DNA of 64,000 bases from positions 1 through 64,000 of the forward strand of contig NZ_BMVB01000006.1 of NCBI RefSeq assembly GCF_014650495.1. The letters are read 5' to 3'. Each line of letters opens with the position of its first letter. The first letter of the stretch is position 1. The position numbers were made by a program, and so were the translations under genes. Under the pieces are notes generated by a model, which was not told where the DNA came from, did no database searches, and saw only the letters and a program-made list of their open reading frames with translations. This document shows positions 51,142 to 60,004 of this stretch, piece by piece. The stretch comes from Streptomyces cinnamoneus (GTDB lineage: Bacteria; Actinomycetota; Actinomycetes; Streptomycetales; Streptomycetaceae).

Positions 51142-52077
51142 ATGCACCACAGCTGGACCATCGAGGACATGCCCGGCCAGGAGGGCCGGCTGGCGGTCGT
51201 GACCGGCGCGAGCAGCGGCATCGGGTACGTCACCGCCCGCGAACTGGCCCGGGCCGGCGCCGAGACCGTCGTGACCGGCCGGGACGCGGGACGGGCCCGG
51301 CAGGCCGCCGAGCGCATCGCGGCCGAGGTGCCCGGGGCCCGGGTCCGCCCGGACCTCCTCGACCTCGCCGACCTGGCCTCCGTCGCCGGCTTCGCCCACC
51401 GCATGCAGCACGGCGGCCGCCCGGTCGACCTGCTGGTCAACAACGCCGCGGTGATGGGGGTCCACCGGCGCCGCACGACCGGGGACGGCTTCGAGCTGAC
51501 CGTCGGCGTCAACCACCTGGGTCACTTCGCCCTCACCGGCCGGCTGCTGCCGCTCCTCCTGCGGGCGTCCACCCCGCGGGTGGTCACCGTCAGCGCCGCC
51601 ATCTCCCGGGCCCCCCTTGCCGATCTGTCGGATCTGCAGAGCGCGGGCAGGTACCGGCCCATGGCCGCGTACGCCAAGTCCAAGCTGGCCAACGTGCTGT
51701 TCGCCCTGGAGCTCCAGCGCTGCGCCGACGCCGCCGGGGCGGCGCTGACGAGCGTGGCCGTGCACCCGGGCGTCAGCTGGACCGGGCTGCAGCGGTACGC
51801 CTCGCCCCCGGTACGGGCGCTGGAGCGCGTCGCGCTGGAGCGGCTGTTCGGCCAGCCGGTGGACCGGGCGGCGTTGCCGTCGCTGTACGCGGCCACGGCC
51901 CCCGGCGTCGCGCCGGGCGGCTTCTACGGGCCGACCGGTCACTTCGAACAGCGGGGCGCCCCGGGTCCGGTGGAGCTGCCCCGGCCGGCCGGTGACCCCA
52001 CGCTGGCGCTGAGCCTGTGGGAGATCTCCGAGGCGCTGACCCGGGTGCGCTACCGCTGGCCCGCCGCCCCCGGCTGA
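51142..52077 (+). CDS. Short-chain dehydrogenase (retinol dehydrogenase-like)
   Basis: A 311-residue classical SDR: VVTGASSGIGYVTAREL for cofactor, LLVNNAAVMG, NHLGHFALTGRLLP, VTVSAAISRAPLADL, and YAKSKLANVLFALEL with YxxxK. GFYGPTGHFEQRG near the end matches the WW-oxidoreductase/retinol dehydrogenase-like subgroup. Cofactor and substrate are unassigned. The ATG is preceded by GAGGAGGCGC. Confidence 0.9.
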   Translation: MHHSWTIEDMPGQEGRLAVVTGASSGIGYVTARELARAGAETVVTGRDAGRARQAAERIAAEVPGARVRPDLLDLADLASVAGFAHRMQHGGRPVDLLVNNAAVMGVHRRRTTGDGFELTVGVNHLGHFALTGRLLPLLLRASTPRVVTVSAAISRAPLADLSDLQSAGRYRPMAAYAKSKLANVLFALELQRCADAAGAALTSVAVHPGVSWTGLQRYASPPVRALERVALERLFGQPVDRAALPSLYAATAPGVAPGGFYGPTGHFEQRGAPGPVELPRPAGDPTLALSLWEISEALTRVRYRWPAAPG

Positions 52078-52354
52078 TCCGCCGTCGCCCTCACCGGCGC
52101 AGGACCTTACGGGCGAGGGCGGCGGCCGTGGACGCCGCGGCGAGGGCGCGGCGGGAGAGCGAGAGTGTCATCGGAACTCATTCCAGGAAGCACGGAGAAA
52201 TACGAACGTGTACCGAGGATCGTAGGAGCGAAACCGTCAGTTACCTGGGAATGAAAGGAAGAGTTCACGTCCTTGCAAGAGTCCCCAGGCCGGGGCCCGT
52301 CGTGGCGGGAACCGGGCTCTTGCCGGGCGGGGGTCCCGGCGCTGCAATCGGCTC
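52078..52354. other. Intergenic region with a possible 26-codon minus-strand ORF
   Basis: This 277-bp gap carries one possible micro-ORF on the minus strand (52171 down to 52091), reading MTLSLSRRALAAASTAAALA then RKVLRR. It is basic and Ala-rich, like a short membrane or signal-like peptide. Its ribosome site is weak. Nothing else convincing is present; the promoter of the 2OG oxygenase must lie in the right part. Confidence 0.3.
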
Positions 52355-53317
52355 ATGACGACGGCAGGGGAGAGATCCGGCAGGAGCAGCGTCCTCAACC
52401 ACCCCCGGATGGCCACCGGTGTCGACCAGGTCCTCCACGCACTGCGGGCCCGCAGGCCGCGCCGGCGCCCGGAGTTGCCCGGCGAACCGCGCTGGCGCCC
52501 CGGCTTCGTGGCCGGTGACGTCGGCGGTCCGCGGCTACGGCTGCAGGAGTTCGGTTACGCCACCCACGAGCTCAACCGGGGGCACGGCACGGTCGACGAG
52601 ACCGCGCTCGTGGGGCCCGTGCAGATCCTGACGCCGGAGGGCCTGGACTGCCTCGGCGAGGTGTGCGACCGGCTGGAGGGCTCCGCCGGCACCGCCCGCT
52701 TCATCACCACGCGGCGGGTGCGCAGCGCCGATCTGATGTCGGCGTTCATCAACAACATGATCCGTGACCGGGGTTTCCTGCTGGCCTGCTCGCGGATGGC
52801 CGGGGTCCCACTGATCCCGCACCCCTTGCGGATCCCCACCGTGCAGATCAACTACTTCGAGGCCGACGGCCGGCGGGACATCGTCAAGTGGCACCACGAC
52901 GGCATGGACTACGTCCTGACCATCCAGCTCAACGGCTACGAGGACTACGACGGCGGCCGCTTCTCCTACTTCCAGGGCCGGGCCGACGCGTTCACGGGCG
53001 CCCGCGCGGACGACCCGCGGATCAAGGAGGCGCCGTGCGGGGAGCGCGGGGCAACGCTGTTCCTGCACGGCAGCCGGATCTTCCACGCGGTCTCGCCGGT
53101 GACGCGGGGGCGTCGGGTGACGGTGGTGGTCTCCTTCTTCTGCCCGTACTTCGCCCGGCAGGACTCCAACACCTTCTGGCACCTGGCCGCGGACGACGGC
53201 ATCGCGGCCACCGTGCCGAACTGGCTGCGGCTGAAGTGGCCGGTGCGCGACCCGGCGATGGACTTCAGCCTGCGGGCGGGCAGCCCGGTGATCACGTGGG
53301 AGGACCTGTCCGGCTGA
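52355..53317 (+). CDS. 2-oxoglutarate/Fe(II)-dependent oxygenase-like protein
   Basis: A 320-residue protein with a double-stranded beta-helix core. The Fe(II) facial triad is visible as HHDGMD (HxD, about 180-183) and the distal His in GSRIFHAVSPVTRGRRVTVV (about 243), with the Arg downstream for 2-oxoglutarate. VQINYFEADG precedes the triad, as in prolyl-hydroxylase-like enzymes. It should hydroxylate or otherwise oxidise a substrate using O2; the substrate is unknown. It lies 6 bp from the convergent two-component system and is a possible tailoring partner of the lanthipeptide cluster 3 kb away. Confidence 0.85.
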   Translation: MTTAGERSGRSSVLNHPRMATGVDQVLHALRARRPRRRPELPGEPRWRPGFVAGDVGGPRLRLQEFGYATHELNRGHGTVDETALVGPVQILTPEGLDCLGEVCDRLEGSAGTARFITTRRVRSADLMSAFINNMIRDRGFLLACSRMAGVPLIPHPLRIPTVQINYFEADGRRDIVKWHHDGMDYVLTIQLNGYEDYDGGRFSYFQGRADAFTGARADDPRIKEAPCGERGATLFLHGSRIFHAVSPVTRGRRVTVVVSFFCPYFARQDSNTFWHLAADDGIAATVPNWLRLKWPVRDPAMDFSLRAGSPVITWEDLSG

Positions 53318-53323
53318 CGCGGT

Positions 53324-54010
53324 TCACCCGGCGCCCCGGGGGGCGTGCCGGAGGTAGGCGAGGACCGCGCTCACCCGGCGGTGGAGCTGGGGCTCCTCGG
53401 CCAGTCCCAGCTTGGTGAAGGTCGCGTTGACGTGCTTTTCGATGGTGGACTCCGAGAGCACCAGGGCCCGGGCGATGGCCCGGTTCGTCTTGCCCTCCGC
53501 CATGTGCCGCAGCACGTCCAGCTCGCGCCGCGTCAGCGCCGCCAGCGGCGCGTCCGCGGCCCGGGTGTGGCTGCCCATGAGCACCTCGACGATGCGGGGG
53601 TCGACCACGGAGCGGCCCGCGGCGACCTCGCGCAGTGCGCGCAACAGTTCGTCGAGTTCGCCGATGCGCTCCTTGAGCAGGTAGGCCAGGCCGTCGGTGC
53701 CGCGCTGGAAGAGGTCGAAGGCGTAGTTCTCGTCGGCGTGCTGGGAGAGCATGACGACGCCGATGCCGGGGTGGCCGGCGCGGATGGCGTGGGCGGCAGC
53801 GATGCCCTCGGTGTGGTGGCTGGGCGGCATGCGGATGTCGGCGATGACGGCCTCGGGGCGCAGTTCCTCGACGGCGGCCAGCAGTTCGGCGGCGTCGCCG
53901 ACGGCCGAGACGACGGCGACGTCGCCGGTGTCCTCCAGCAGCCGGCGGGTGCCCTCGCGCACCAGGTAGTGGTCCTCGGCGATGACGACGCGCATCGGTT
54001 GCTCAGTCAC
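53324..54010 (-). CDS. NarL/LuxR-type response regulator
   Basis: A 228-residue response regulator. The receiver domain (about 6-125) begins MRVVIAEDHYLVREG and has the phosphoacceptor Asp in EAVIADIRMPP. The C-terminal LuxR helix-turn-helix (about 155-215) reads ALTRRELDVLRHMAEGKTNR, then LVLSESTIEKHVNATFTKLG. GTG at 54010 is preferred over ATG at 53995 because GGGAGGAGATCC precedes it directly. It overlaps the kinase gene by 8 bp and forms a cognate pair with it. Confidence 0.93.
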   Translation of the reverse strand: MTEQPMRVVIAEDHYLVREGTRRLLEDTGDVAVVSAVGDAAELLAAVEELRPEAVIADIRMPPSHHTEGIAAAHAIRAGHPGIGVVMLSQHADENYAFDLFQRGTDGLAYLLKERIGELDELLRALREVAAGRSVVDPRIVEVLMGSHTRAADAPLAALTRRELDVLRHMAEGKTNRAIARALVLSESTIEKHVNATFTKLGLAEEPQLHRRVSAVLAYLRHAPRGAG

Positions 54011-56078
54011 GGATCTCCTCCCGCACCCGTTCGGCCAGTCTGGAGCGGATCGTGGTGCCGGCACCGGACCGGCTGGTGATCCGCAGGTCCCCGCCCACCG
54101 CCTCGATCCTGTCGCGCATCCCGGTCAGTCCGGAACCGCGCGTGGTGTCGGTGGGGAAGCCGACGCCGTCGTCGACGACCTCGACCACGAGCCAGCCCTC
54201 GCGGCGGGCTATGCGGATCGTGACCCGGGTGGCGTCGGCGTGCTTGAGGACGTTGGTGAGTGCCTCGGAGATGAGATAGAACGCGGACTCCTCGATGTCG
54301 AGGGCGAAGCGCACGCGGTCGAGGGACTCCTCGATGTGCACGGTGACGGGGATCGGCATGCGGCGGGCCCGGGAGGTGACGGCGGCGACCAGGCCCTGGT
54401 CGGTGAGGACCGGCGGGTGGATGCCGTGGGCGACCTCGCGCAGCTCGTCGATGACGCGGTAGGCGTCGTCCTGGACCTCGGTCAGCACGGCGTGGACGTC
54501 ACCGCCGCGGCCGAGCCGGTTGCGGGCGAGGCGCAGCTTGGCGACCAGGGCCACCAGGTCCTGCTGGATGCCGTCGTGCAGCCGCCGTTCGATGCGCCGC
54601 CGCTCGCCGTCCTGGGCGTGCACGATGCGGGCACGGGAGGCGTCGAGTTCGCCGGCCTGGCGCTGCGCCTCCTCGATGCGGGTGGACAGTTCGGCGGCCA
54701 GGCGCACGTTGTGGACGGCGAGGGCGGCCTGCCGGGCGAGGGTGCCGACCACGTCGTGGTCCTCGGGGGTGAAGCGGCCCTCGGACTTGGGCCCGTACTC
54801 GATGAGGCCGAGGACGTCCTTGCCGTAGCAGACCGGGAAGCCGCTGCCGGCGGTCCCGGCGGCGTCGGCGGCTGGCTCCTCGCCGGCCCTGCCGACGTGG
54901 GCGGGCAGGTCACCGCAGCCGCCCAGACGGACCCGGGCCCACTGCAGGCCCAGCCCCTGCTGCAGGCCGGCGGCGAGCTGGGGCGCCAGCCGGCTGAGGT
55001 CGTAGGCGTGTTCGAGGACGCTGCCGAACTGGACGAGGAGTTCGAAGCTGCTGAGCCGGTCGCCGAAGACGCGGCGCTCGGCGAGCTGGTTCAGCTTGGC
55101 CCGCAGCGGCTGGAAGAGGGCCGTGGCGGTGACCGCGACCAGCACCGACAGGCCGATGGGGAAGTACTGGCCCGCCGTCAGGCCGAGGGTCATCGCCATG
55201 CCCAGGTACCAGCCGCTGATGATGAGCCACAGCGTGCCGTAGACGACCGAGCGCCGGATGACGATGTCGACGCCCAGGAGGCGGTAGCGCAGGGCCGCGT
55301 AGACGACGGACAGGGAGATCAGCACGTAGGGCAGGGCGCCGAGGGCCGAGCCGATGAGGTAGAGGATCCCGGACTCGCCGTGCCAGGTGCGGAACAGCCG
55401 GGAGACGGCCCGGCCGAGGAAGAGCCCGGCCGCCGCCAGGGCGAGGGGCAGCAGCACGGCGACGTCGCGCTCCCCGGCCGCCCGGGCGCGCAGGCACCGG
55501 ACGACCAGCAACGTGGCGCCCACCCCGGGCAGCCACGCCTCGGGGTAGTAGAACACCGCGAACTCGACGACCCTGGTGGGCACGCCCGCCAGCGGCAGGA
55601 CGAACGGCAGGGCCAGCAGGGCCCACAGCGAGCGCAGGACGGGGCGCTCGTAGCGGAAGCGGGAGCGGCCGTCGGGCAGCAGCGCCAGCAGGTGCACGAC
55701 GAGGATGCTGACCGCGAGGTTGTCCCACTCCGCCGGGAGGACGACCAGGCAGGCCGTCGGGGAGGGCAGGCCGTTCTCGGGGGCGCTGAGGTCCCAGCCG
55801 AACCGGACGGTCAGCAGGGCCGAGGTGTAGCGGATGCCGATGCTCACCGACAGGGCGGTGCCGATCAGCAGCAGCCGGCGGGCGACCGGGTTGGCGGGTG
55901 CGTGCCACCAGGCGAACAGGCCGGCGCAGTAACAGGGCAGAACGGCACCGAGGATCCACGGCAACGTGACCGTGTTGTTCTCCAGCAGAAACGCTCCGGT
56001 GGTCACCGCCCAGAGCAGGCACGACCCGCCGAAGAACGCGGCAATCCGTATCGCCGGTCCGTTACCCCTCACGCGCAA
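54003..56078 (-). CDS. NarL-type sensor histidine kinase with membrane and GAF-like domains
   Basis: A 691-residue kinase. Residues about 10-330 hold eight to ten hydrophobic segments, so sensing is probably in the membrane. A GAF-like domain (about 360-480; FPVCYGKDVLGLIEYGP) leads into a coiled coil and the HisKA_3 box ERRRIERRLHDGIQQDLVAL with the phospho-His H501. The ATPase has ALTNVLKHADATRV, VVDDGVGF and GSGLTGMRDRI. It is divergent from the radical SAM gene across 224 bp, so it may control the RiPP cluster; that is inferred. Confidence 0.92.
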   Translation of the reverse strand: MRVRGNGPAIRIAAFFGGSCLLWAVTTGAFLLENNTVTLPWILGAVLPCYCAGLFAWWHAPANPVARRLLLIGTALSVSIGIRYTSALLTVRFGWDLSAPENGLPSPTACLVVLPAEWDNLAVSILVVHLLALLPDGRSRFRYERPVLRSLWALLALPFVLPLAGVPTRVVEFAVFYYPEAWLPGVGATLLVVRCLRARAAGERDVAVLLPLALAAAGLFLGRAVSRLFRTWHGESGILYLIGSALGALPYVLISLSVVYAALRYRLLGVDIVIRRSVVYGTLWLIISGWYLGMAMTLGLTAGQYFPIGLSVLVAVTATALFQPLRAKLNQLAERRVFGDRLSSFELLVQFGSVLEHAYDLSRLAPQLAAGLQQGLGLQWARVRLGGCGDLPAHVGRAGEEPAADAAGTAGSGFPVCYGKDVLGLIEYGPKSEGRFTPEDHDVVGTLARQAALAVHNVRLAAELSTRIEEAQRQAGELDASRARIVHAQDGERRRIERRLHDGIQQDLVALVAKLRLARNRLGRGGDVHAVLTEVQDDAYRVIDELREVAHGIHPPVLTDQGLVAAVTSRARRMPIPVTVHIEESLDRVRFALDIEESAFYLISEALTNVLKHADATRVTIRIARREGWLVVEVVDDGVGFPTDTTRGSGLTGMRDRIEAVGGDLRITSRSGAGTTIRSRLAERVREEIRD

Positions 56079-56238
56079 CCCCTCACGCGCGCCATTATCG
56101 ACGGGCCGGACGACGGCAGTCCAGACGATCGCCCGCGGGTCGTATAGCGGAAAACCTCCATGGAGATCGGGGGATTCCGGGCTGGGCGCCGGGCGTCGGA
56201 CGCGGCAGGCTCGGATTGTCTGTCATTTGCCCGGACTT

Positions 56239-56266
56239 CCGGTACGACGACTCCCCGGTACGACGA
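56239..56266 (+). promoter_or_regulatory. 12-bp direct repeat upstream of the radical SAM gene
   Basis: CCGGTACGACGA at 56239-56250 and again at 56255-56266, a 16-bp period. It lies 37 bp before the radical SAM start and in the gap shared with the histidine kinase gene. It is a candidate operator, for example for the adjacent LuxR-type regulator. Confidence 0.4.
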
Positions 56267-56302
56267 TCGACTGTGCGATTCAAGGAAAGCCGAAAGGGAA
56301 CC

Positions 56303-57364
56303 ATGAGCGTGTCTTCCGGTCCCGAGGTGGTCGTCTGGGACACCACCTACGCCTGTCCCCTGCGTTGCTCGCACTGCTATTCGGAGTCCGGCCGGCGGGC
56401 GCCCAGGCAATTGAGCCACGAGGACATGCTGCGGGTGGCCGACGCCCTGATCTCGCTGAATCCGCGCGTGGTGGCGCTCTCCGGCGGCGAACCCCTCGTG
56501 GTCAAAGGGATCTTCGAGGTCGCCGGCCGGCTGTCGCGGGCCGGCGTGAAGACCGCCGTCTACACCAGCGGCTGGATCATGGAACCCTGGATGGCGACCG
56601 AGCTCGCGAAGGTGTTCGACGAGGTCATCGTGAGTCTGGACGGGGCGACGGCGCAGGTCCACGACCGGATCCGGGGCCGGCGCGGCTCCTTCGACCGGGC
56701 GCTGAGCGCCCTCACCCTCCTCGACGGAGTGGCCCGGGAACGCAGACGCCTGCGGCAGACGCCGCTCTGGTTCGGCATCGACTGCGTCGTGGTGCAGAGC
56801 AATTTCCCGCAGCTGGAGGAATTCTGCACGGCCATCGCCCCGCGCTTCGGCGAATTGCGCAGCCTCACCTTCAACGCGGCGGTTCCCGAAGGGCTCGCCA
56901 GCCGGCCGGAATTCTGCCGCTTCGAGCTCCTCGACGACGACCGGATCGCGCAGTTGACGAGCGAGCGGCAGGTTGCCAGGCTGCAGCAGCTCGCACCGGA
57001 AGGGGTGCGGGTCTGCACCACCGACAATCAGAATCTCGTCATGCGCCCCGACCGTTTCGCACGGGGCGTCGACACACTCGTGATGCAGATCGAACCGGAC
57101 GGTGCCGTCCGGGCGCTTCCCGTCTACGAAGGCACCGTGGGAAACATTCTGCAGGAGTCCCCGCTCGACCTGTGGTATCGCGGGGTGTCCCGGCTGAGCG
57201 ACCCGTTCGTCGTGGAGACGCTTTCCGCAGTGCGCACCATGCAGGACTGGGCGGAGGCCGTCCGGCGCATGGATTACCACTTCGGCTCGCAGGAAGTGCG
57301 TTCCCGCATCGACCGGCGCTCCGTCCGCACCAATCCGCCGGAGTTCACCGCCCTCGCCCTGTGA
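56303..57364 (+). CDS. Radical SAM protein of the lanthipeptide-like cluster
   Basis: A 353-residue radical SAM enzyme. The cluster motif is CPLRCSHC (C18, C22, C25), followed by ALSGGEPLV and IVSLDGATAQVHD, as in peptide-modifying MftC/PqqE-like enzymes. The C-terminal part keeps the SPASM-like outline (IEPDGAVRALPVYEG, VGNILQESPLDLW) but lacks its cysteines, so only one [4Fe-4S] cluster is expected. ATG at 56303 has AAAGGG upstream. It lies 61 bp before the first LanKC gene and is probably co-transcribed with it, so the precursor peptide is a likely substrate. That link is inferred from position. Confidence 0.85.
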   Translation: MSVSSGPEVVVWDTTYACPLRCSHCYSESGRRAPRQLSHEDMLRVADALISLNPRVVALSGGEPLVVKGIFEVAGRLSRAGVKTAVYTSGWIMEPWMATELAKVFDEVIVSLDGATAQVHDRIRGRRGSFDRALSALTLLDGVARERRRLRQTPLWFGIDCVVVQSNFPQLEEFCTAIAPRFGELRSLTFNAAVPEGLASRPEFCRFELLDDDRIAQLTSERQVARLQQLAPEGVRVCTTDNQNLVMRPDRFARGVDTLVMQIEPDGAVRALPVYEGTVGNILQESPLDLWYRGVSRLSDPFVVETLSAVRTMQDWAEAVRRMDYHFGSQEVRSRIDRRSVRTNPPEFTALAL

Positions 57365-57425
57365 CGCCCTGACCGACCGCGCACGTCCTCGCTCCGGAAG
57401 TCCTCGCCCCCGAAAGGGACGCGCC

Positions 57426-59999
57426 GTGCTGACGCTCAAGGACTACGACCGCTTCGCTCTCGCCGACCCCGTCTTCTACGACGTGCCCGAGCGCTACCCC
57501 GACGACCACGACCGGATCCCCGCGGCCCGCCGGCAGCCTCCCGAGGGCTGGGAGCGGGACGAGTCGGACTGGTGGGTCTCCCTGCGTCCGCGCGGGGCCC
57601 CACCGCCCGCGCCGGGCTGGCGGATCCACGTGTCGGTGACGCCGGACCGTCTCGCCCGGGCCGCCGGGATCGTCTGGGGCCACTGCATGGAGCACGGGCT
57701 CGCCTTCGGCTTCCTGCGCAGCGCCGCCACCGCGCGCGAGCTCAACGGCCATCGCGCCGACCGCTTCCGGGGCGGGCGGACCATCACGGTCCACGCCGGT
57801 GACGAGGCCGCCCTCACCCGGACCCTCGGCGAACTCGCCGTCCTCCTCGACGGCCTGGCGGGGGTGTACGTCCTGGGCGCCCTGCGGCACGGGAACGGCC
57901 CCCTGTACGTGCGCTACGCCACCGGGCCCGGCGCACCGCGACGGCGGCCGGACGGCACGCCCGTGGCCGCACCGCGCCGGGCCGCCTTCACCGTCCCCGA
58001 CGGGGTGCGCCTGCCCGAGGTACTGCGCTCCGACCTCGCGGCGCTGCACGCCCCGCCCGCGGGCGGGTTCCCCTACCGGGCCGAGCGCGCGCTGCGCCTG
58101 CGCCACGGCGGCGGGACGTACCTCGCGACGGACACCCGCACCGGGGAACGGGTGGTGCTGCACGAGGCCCGGCCCCACGCCGGGCTGGACCGGCACGGCG
58201 ACGACGCCGTCGCCCGGCTCGGACGGCGCCGGGCCGCCCTGGAACGGCTGGCGGGCCTGGCGTGCGTACCGCGGCTCGCCGGCCACCTGACGCACTTGGA
58301 GCACCACTTCCTGGCCGAGGAGCACATCGAGGGCGACCCCCTGCAACGGGCCGCCGCGGCCGCCTTCCCGCTGACCTCCGCCGCCCGCGCCGCACGGGAG
58401 GCCGGGCCGTACACACGGTGGGCGCTGGAGGTGCTCGGCCGGATCGAGGAGGCGGTGGGCGCCGTTCGCTCCCGCGGGCTGCGCCTGGCCGCACTGGATC
58501 CGGCCACCGTGCTCCTGCGCCCCGACGGCTCGGTGGTGCTCACCGGCCTGGCCTCGGCCGTGCCCGGCGACGACGACCGGCCGGCGCCGGCCGGCGACCC
58601 CTCCTTCTCGGTGCCCGCCGGCCTCGGCGCGGCGGCCGCGGCCCGGTACCTGCTCGACCGGCTGCGCCTGTGGCTGTTCCTGCCCGTCCCGTACACCGGC
58701 ACGGGTCCGCTGCGTGCGCTCGCGGCCGCCGTCGAGGAGCACTACCCCGTGCCCCGCGGGTTCGGTACGGCCCTGCTGTCGGGCCTGCGACCGCCCGGAC
58801 GCTGCGAGCGGGGGAACGGGAAGGACGACGGGGACGACGACGCGGTGAGCGCGCTGCTGACGGCACAGCGGCCCGACTGGCCGGCGATCCGCGACGCGCT
58901 GGTGCGCGGCATCCACGCCGGTGCCACGCCCGACCGCCCCGACCGGCTCTTCCCCGGCTCCCCGAGCGGACCGCGGGAGATCGGCGGGACGGCGTTCGCC
59001 CACGGCGCGGCCGGCGTGCTGTACGCCCTGCACGGCGCCGGGGCGGACGTCCCGGACGCGTACACCGCCTGGCTCACGGCCGCGGTCCGCCGGGAGAGTG
59101 CGCCCCGCGCCGGCCTCTACGAGGGCCTGCACGGCGTCGCCCTCACCCTCGACGTGCTCGGGCGGCGCGAGGCGGCACTGGAGGTCCTGGAGCGCTGCCC
59201 GCCGGCAAACGACCCGGCCGCCCCCGCGGACCTGGCCGGGGGCCGCGCCGGAATCGCCCTGACCCTGCTGCACTTCGCGTCGGTGACCGGTGACACCGCC
59301 CTGCACGACCGCGCCCTGCGGCTGGCCGGCGAGCTCGCCCGCACCACCGGCGACGGGCCGCTGCCGGCCGTGCCCGGCAGGCCGCCGCCCCACGGACTCC
59401 TGCACGGCCCCGCCGGAGTCGCCCTGCTGTTCCTGCGGCTGTACGAACAGAGCGGGGACGGCTCCTGGACCGGCCACGCCCGGCGGGCGCTGCGCCACGA
59501 TCTCGCCGGGCTGCGGACCCTGGCCGACGGCACCGTCGCCCTCGCCGCCGGCACCGGCCCGGCCCTGCCCTACCTGCAGGGCGGCAGCGCCGGCCTGGCG
59601 TTCGTCCTGCCGGAGCTGCACCGGCACCGGCCCGACCGCGCCACGGCCGCGCTGCCGGCCGCGATCCGGCGCACGTGCGACGCGGTGTACGTGCACACCG
59701 CAGGGCTGCTGCGCGGGCGCGCCGGGACCGTCGCGGCGCTGGTGGCGCTGGGCGAGCCGGCGGGCGGGCCGGTGCTGCTGCGGCAGGTGCGGCGGCTGGC
59801 GTGGCACGCCCGCTCGTACCGGGGCCACCTCGCGTTTCCCGGATTCCGGCCGGACCGGCTCTCGTCGGACCTGGCGACGGGTGCGGCGGGCGTGCTGCTC
59901 GCCCTGAGGTCCGCGTTCGAGGGGACCGGCGTCCTTCCCTTCCTGGGCGCACGGTCCATGTCCGTCCCGTCGGCCCCGTCGGCAGCGGAGGGGAGGTGA
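57426..59999 (+). CDS. Class III lanthipeptide synthetase-like protein with inactive lyase and kinase domains (LanKC-1)
   Basis: An 857-residue LanKC homologue. The N-terminal phosphoSer/Thr lyase domain, the kinase-like domain (about 220-490) and the LanC-like cyclase domain (about 510-840) are all present. Key residues are replaced relative to the intact LanKC at 60211: lyase Lys become R66 (GWRIH), G95 (FGFLRS) and R118 (GGRTI). In the kinase the catalytic Asp and Asn become A356 and T361 (LAALDPATVLL), and DFE becomes G-L-A (374-376). The cyclase part (GLYEGLHGVALTLDVLG; GGRAGIALTLLHF) looks intact but has no zinc Cys, as usual for class III. The start is GTG; its stop is 5 bp before the precursor gene. 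Confidence 0.88.
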   Translation: MLTLKDYDRFALADPVFYDVPERYPDDHDRIPAARRQPPEGWERDESDWWVSLRPRGAPPPAPGWRIHVSVTPDRLARAAGIVWGHCMEHGLAFGFLRSAATARELNGHRADRFRGGRTITVHAGDEAALTRTLGELAVLLDGLAGVYVLGALRHGNGPLYVRYATGPGAPRRRPDGTPVAAPRRAAFTVPDGVRLPEVLRSDLAALHAPPAGGFPYRAERALRLRHGGGTYLATDTRTGERVVLHEARPHAGLDRHGDDAVARLGRRRAALERLAGLACVPRLAGHLTHLEHHFLAEEHIEGDPLQRAAAAAFPLTSAARAAREAGPYTRWALEVLGRIEEAVGAVRSRGLRLAALDPATVLLRPDGSVVLTGLASAVPGDDDRPAPAGDPSFSVPAGLGAAAAARYLLDRLRLWLFLPVPYTGTGPLRALAAAVEEHYPVPRGFGTALLSGLRPPGRCERGNGKDDGDDDAVSALLTAQRPDWPAIRDALVRGIHAGATPDRPDRLFPGSPSGPREIGGTAFAHGAAGVLYALHGAGADVPDAYTAWLTAAVRRESAPRAGLYEGLHGVALTLDVLGRREAALEVLERCPPANDPAAPADLAGGRAGIALTLLHFASVTGDTALHDRALRLAGELARTTGDGPLPAVPGRPPPHGLLHGPAGVALLFLRLYEQSGDGSWTGHARRALRHDLAGLRTLADGTVALAAGTGPALPYLQGGSAGLAFVLPELHRHRPDRATAALPAAIRRTCDAVYVHTAGLLRGRAGTVAALVALGEPAGGPVLLRQVRRLAWHARSYRGHLAFPGFRPDRLSSDLATGAAGVLLALRSAFEGTGVLPFLGARSMSVPSAPSAAEGR

Positions 60000-60004
60000 G
60001 CGAC

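Noticed and set aside
57365..57425. Second precursor peptide between the radical SAM and LanKC-1 genes
   Set aside because: Only 61 bp, with no open frame carrying an ILxLQ-type leader in any frame.
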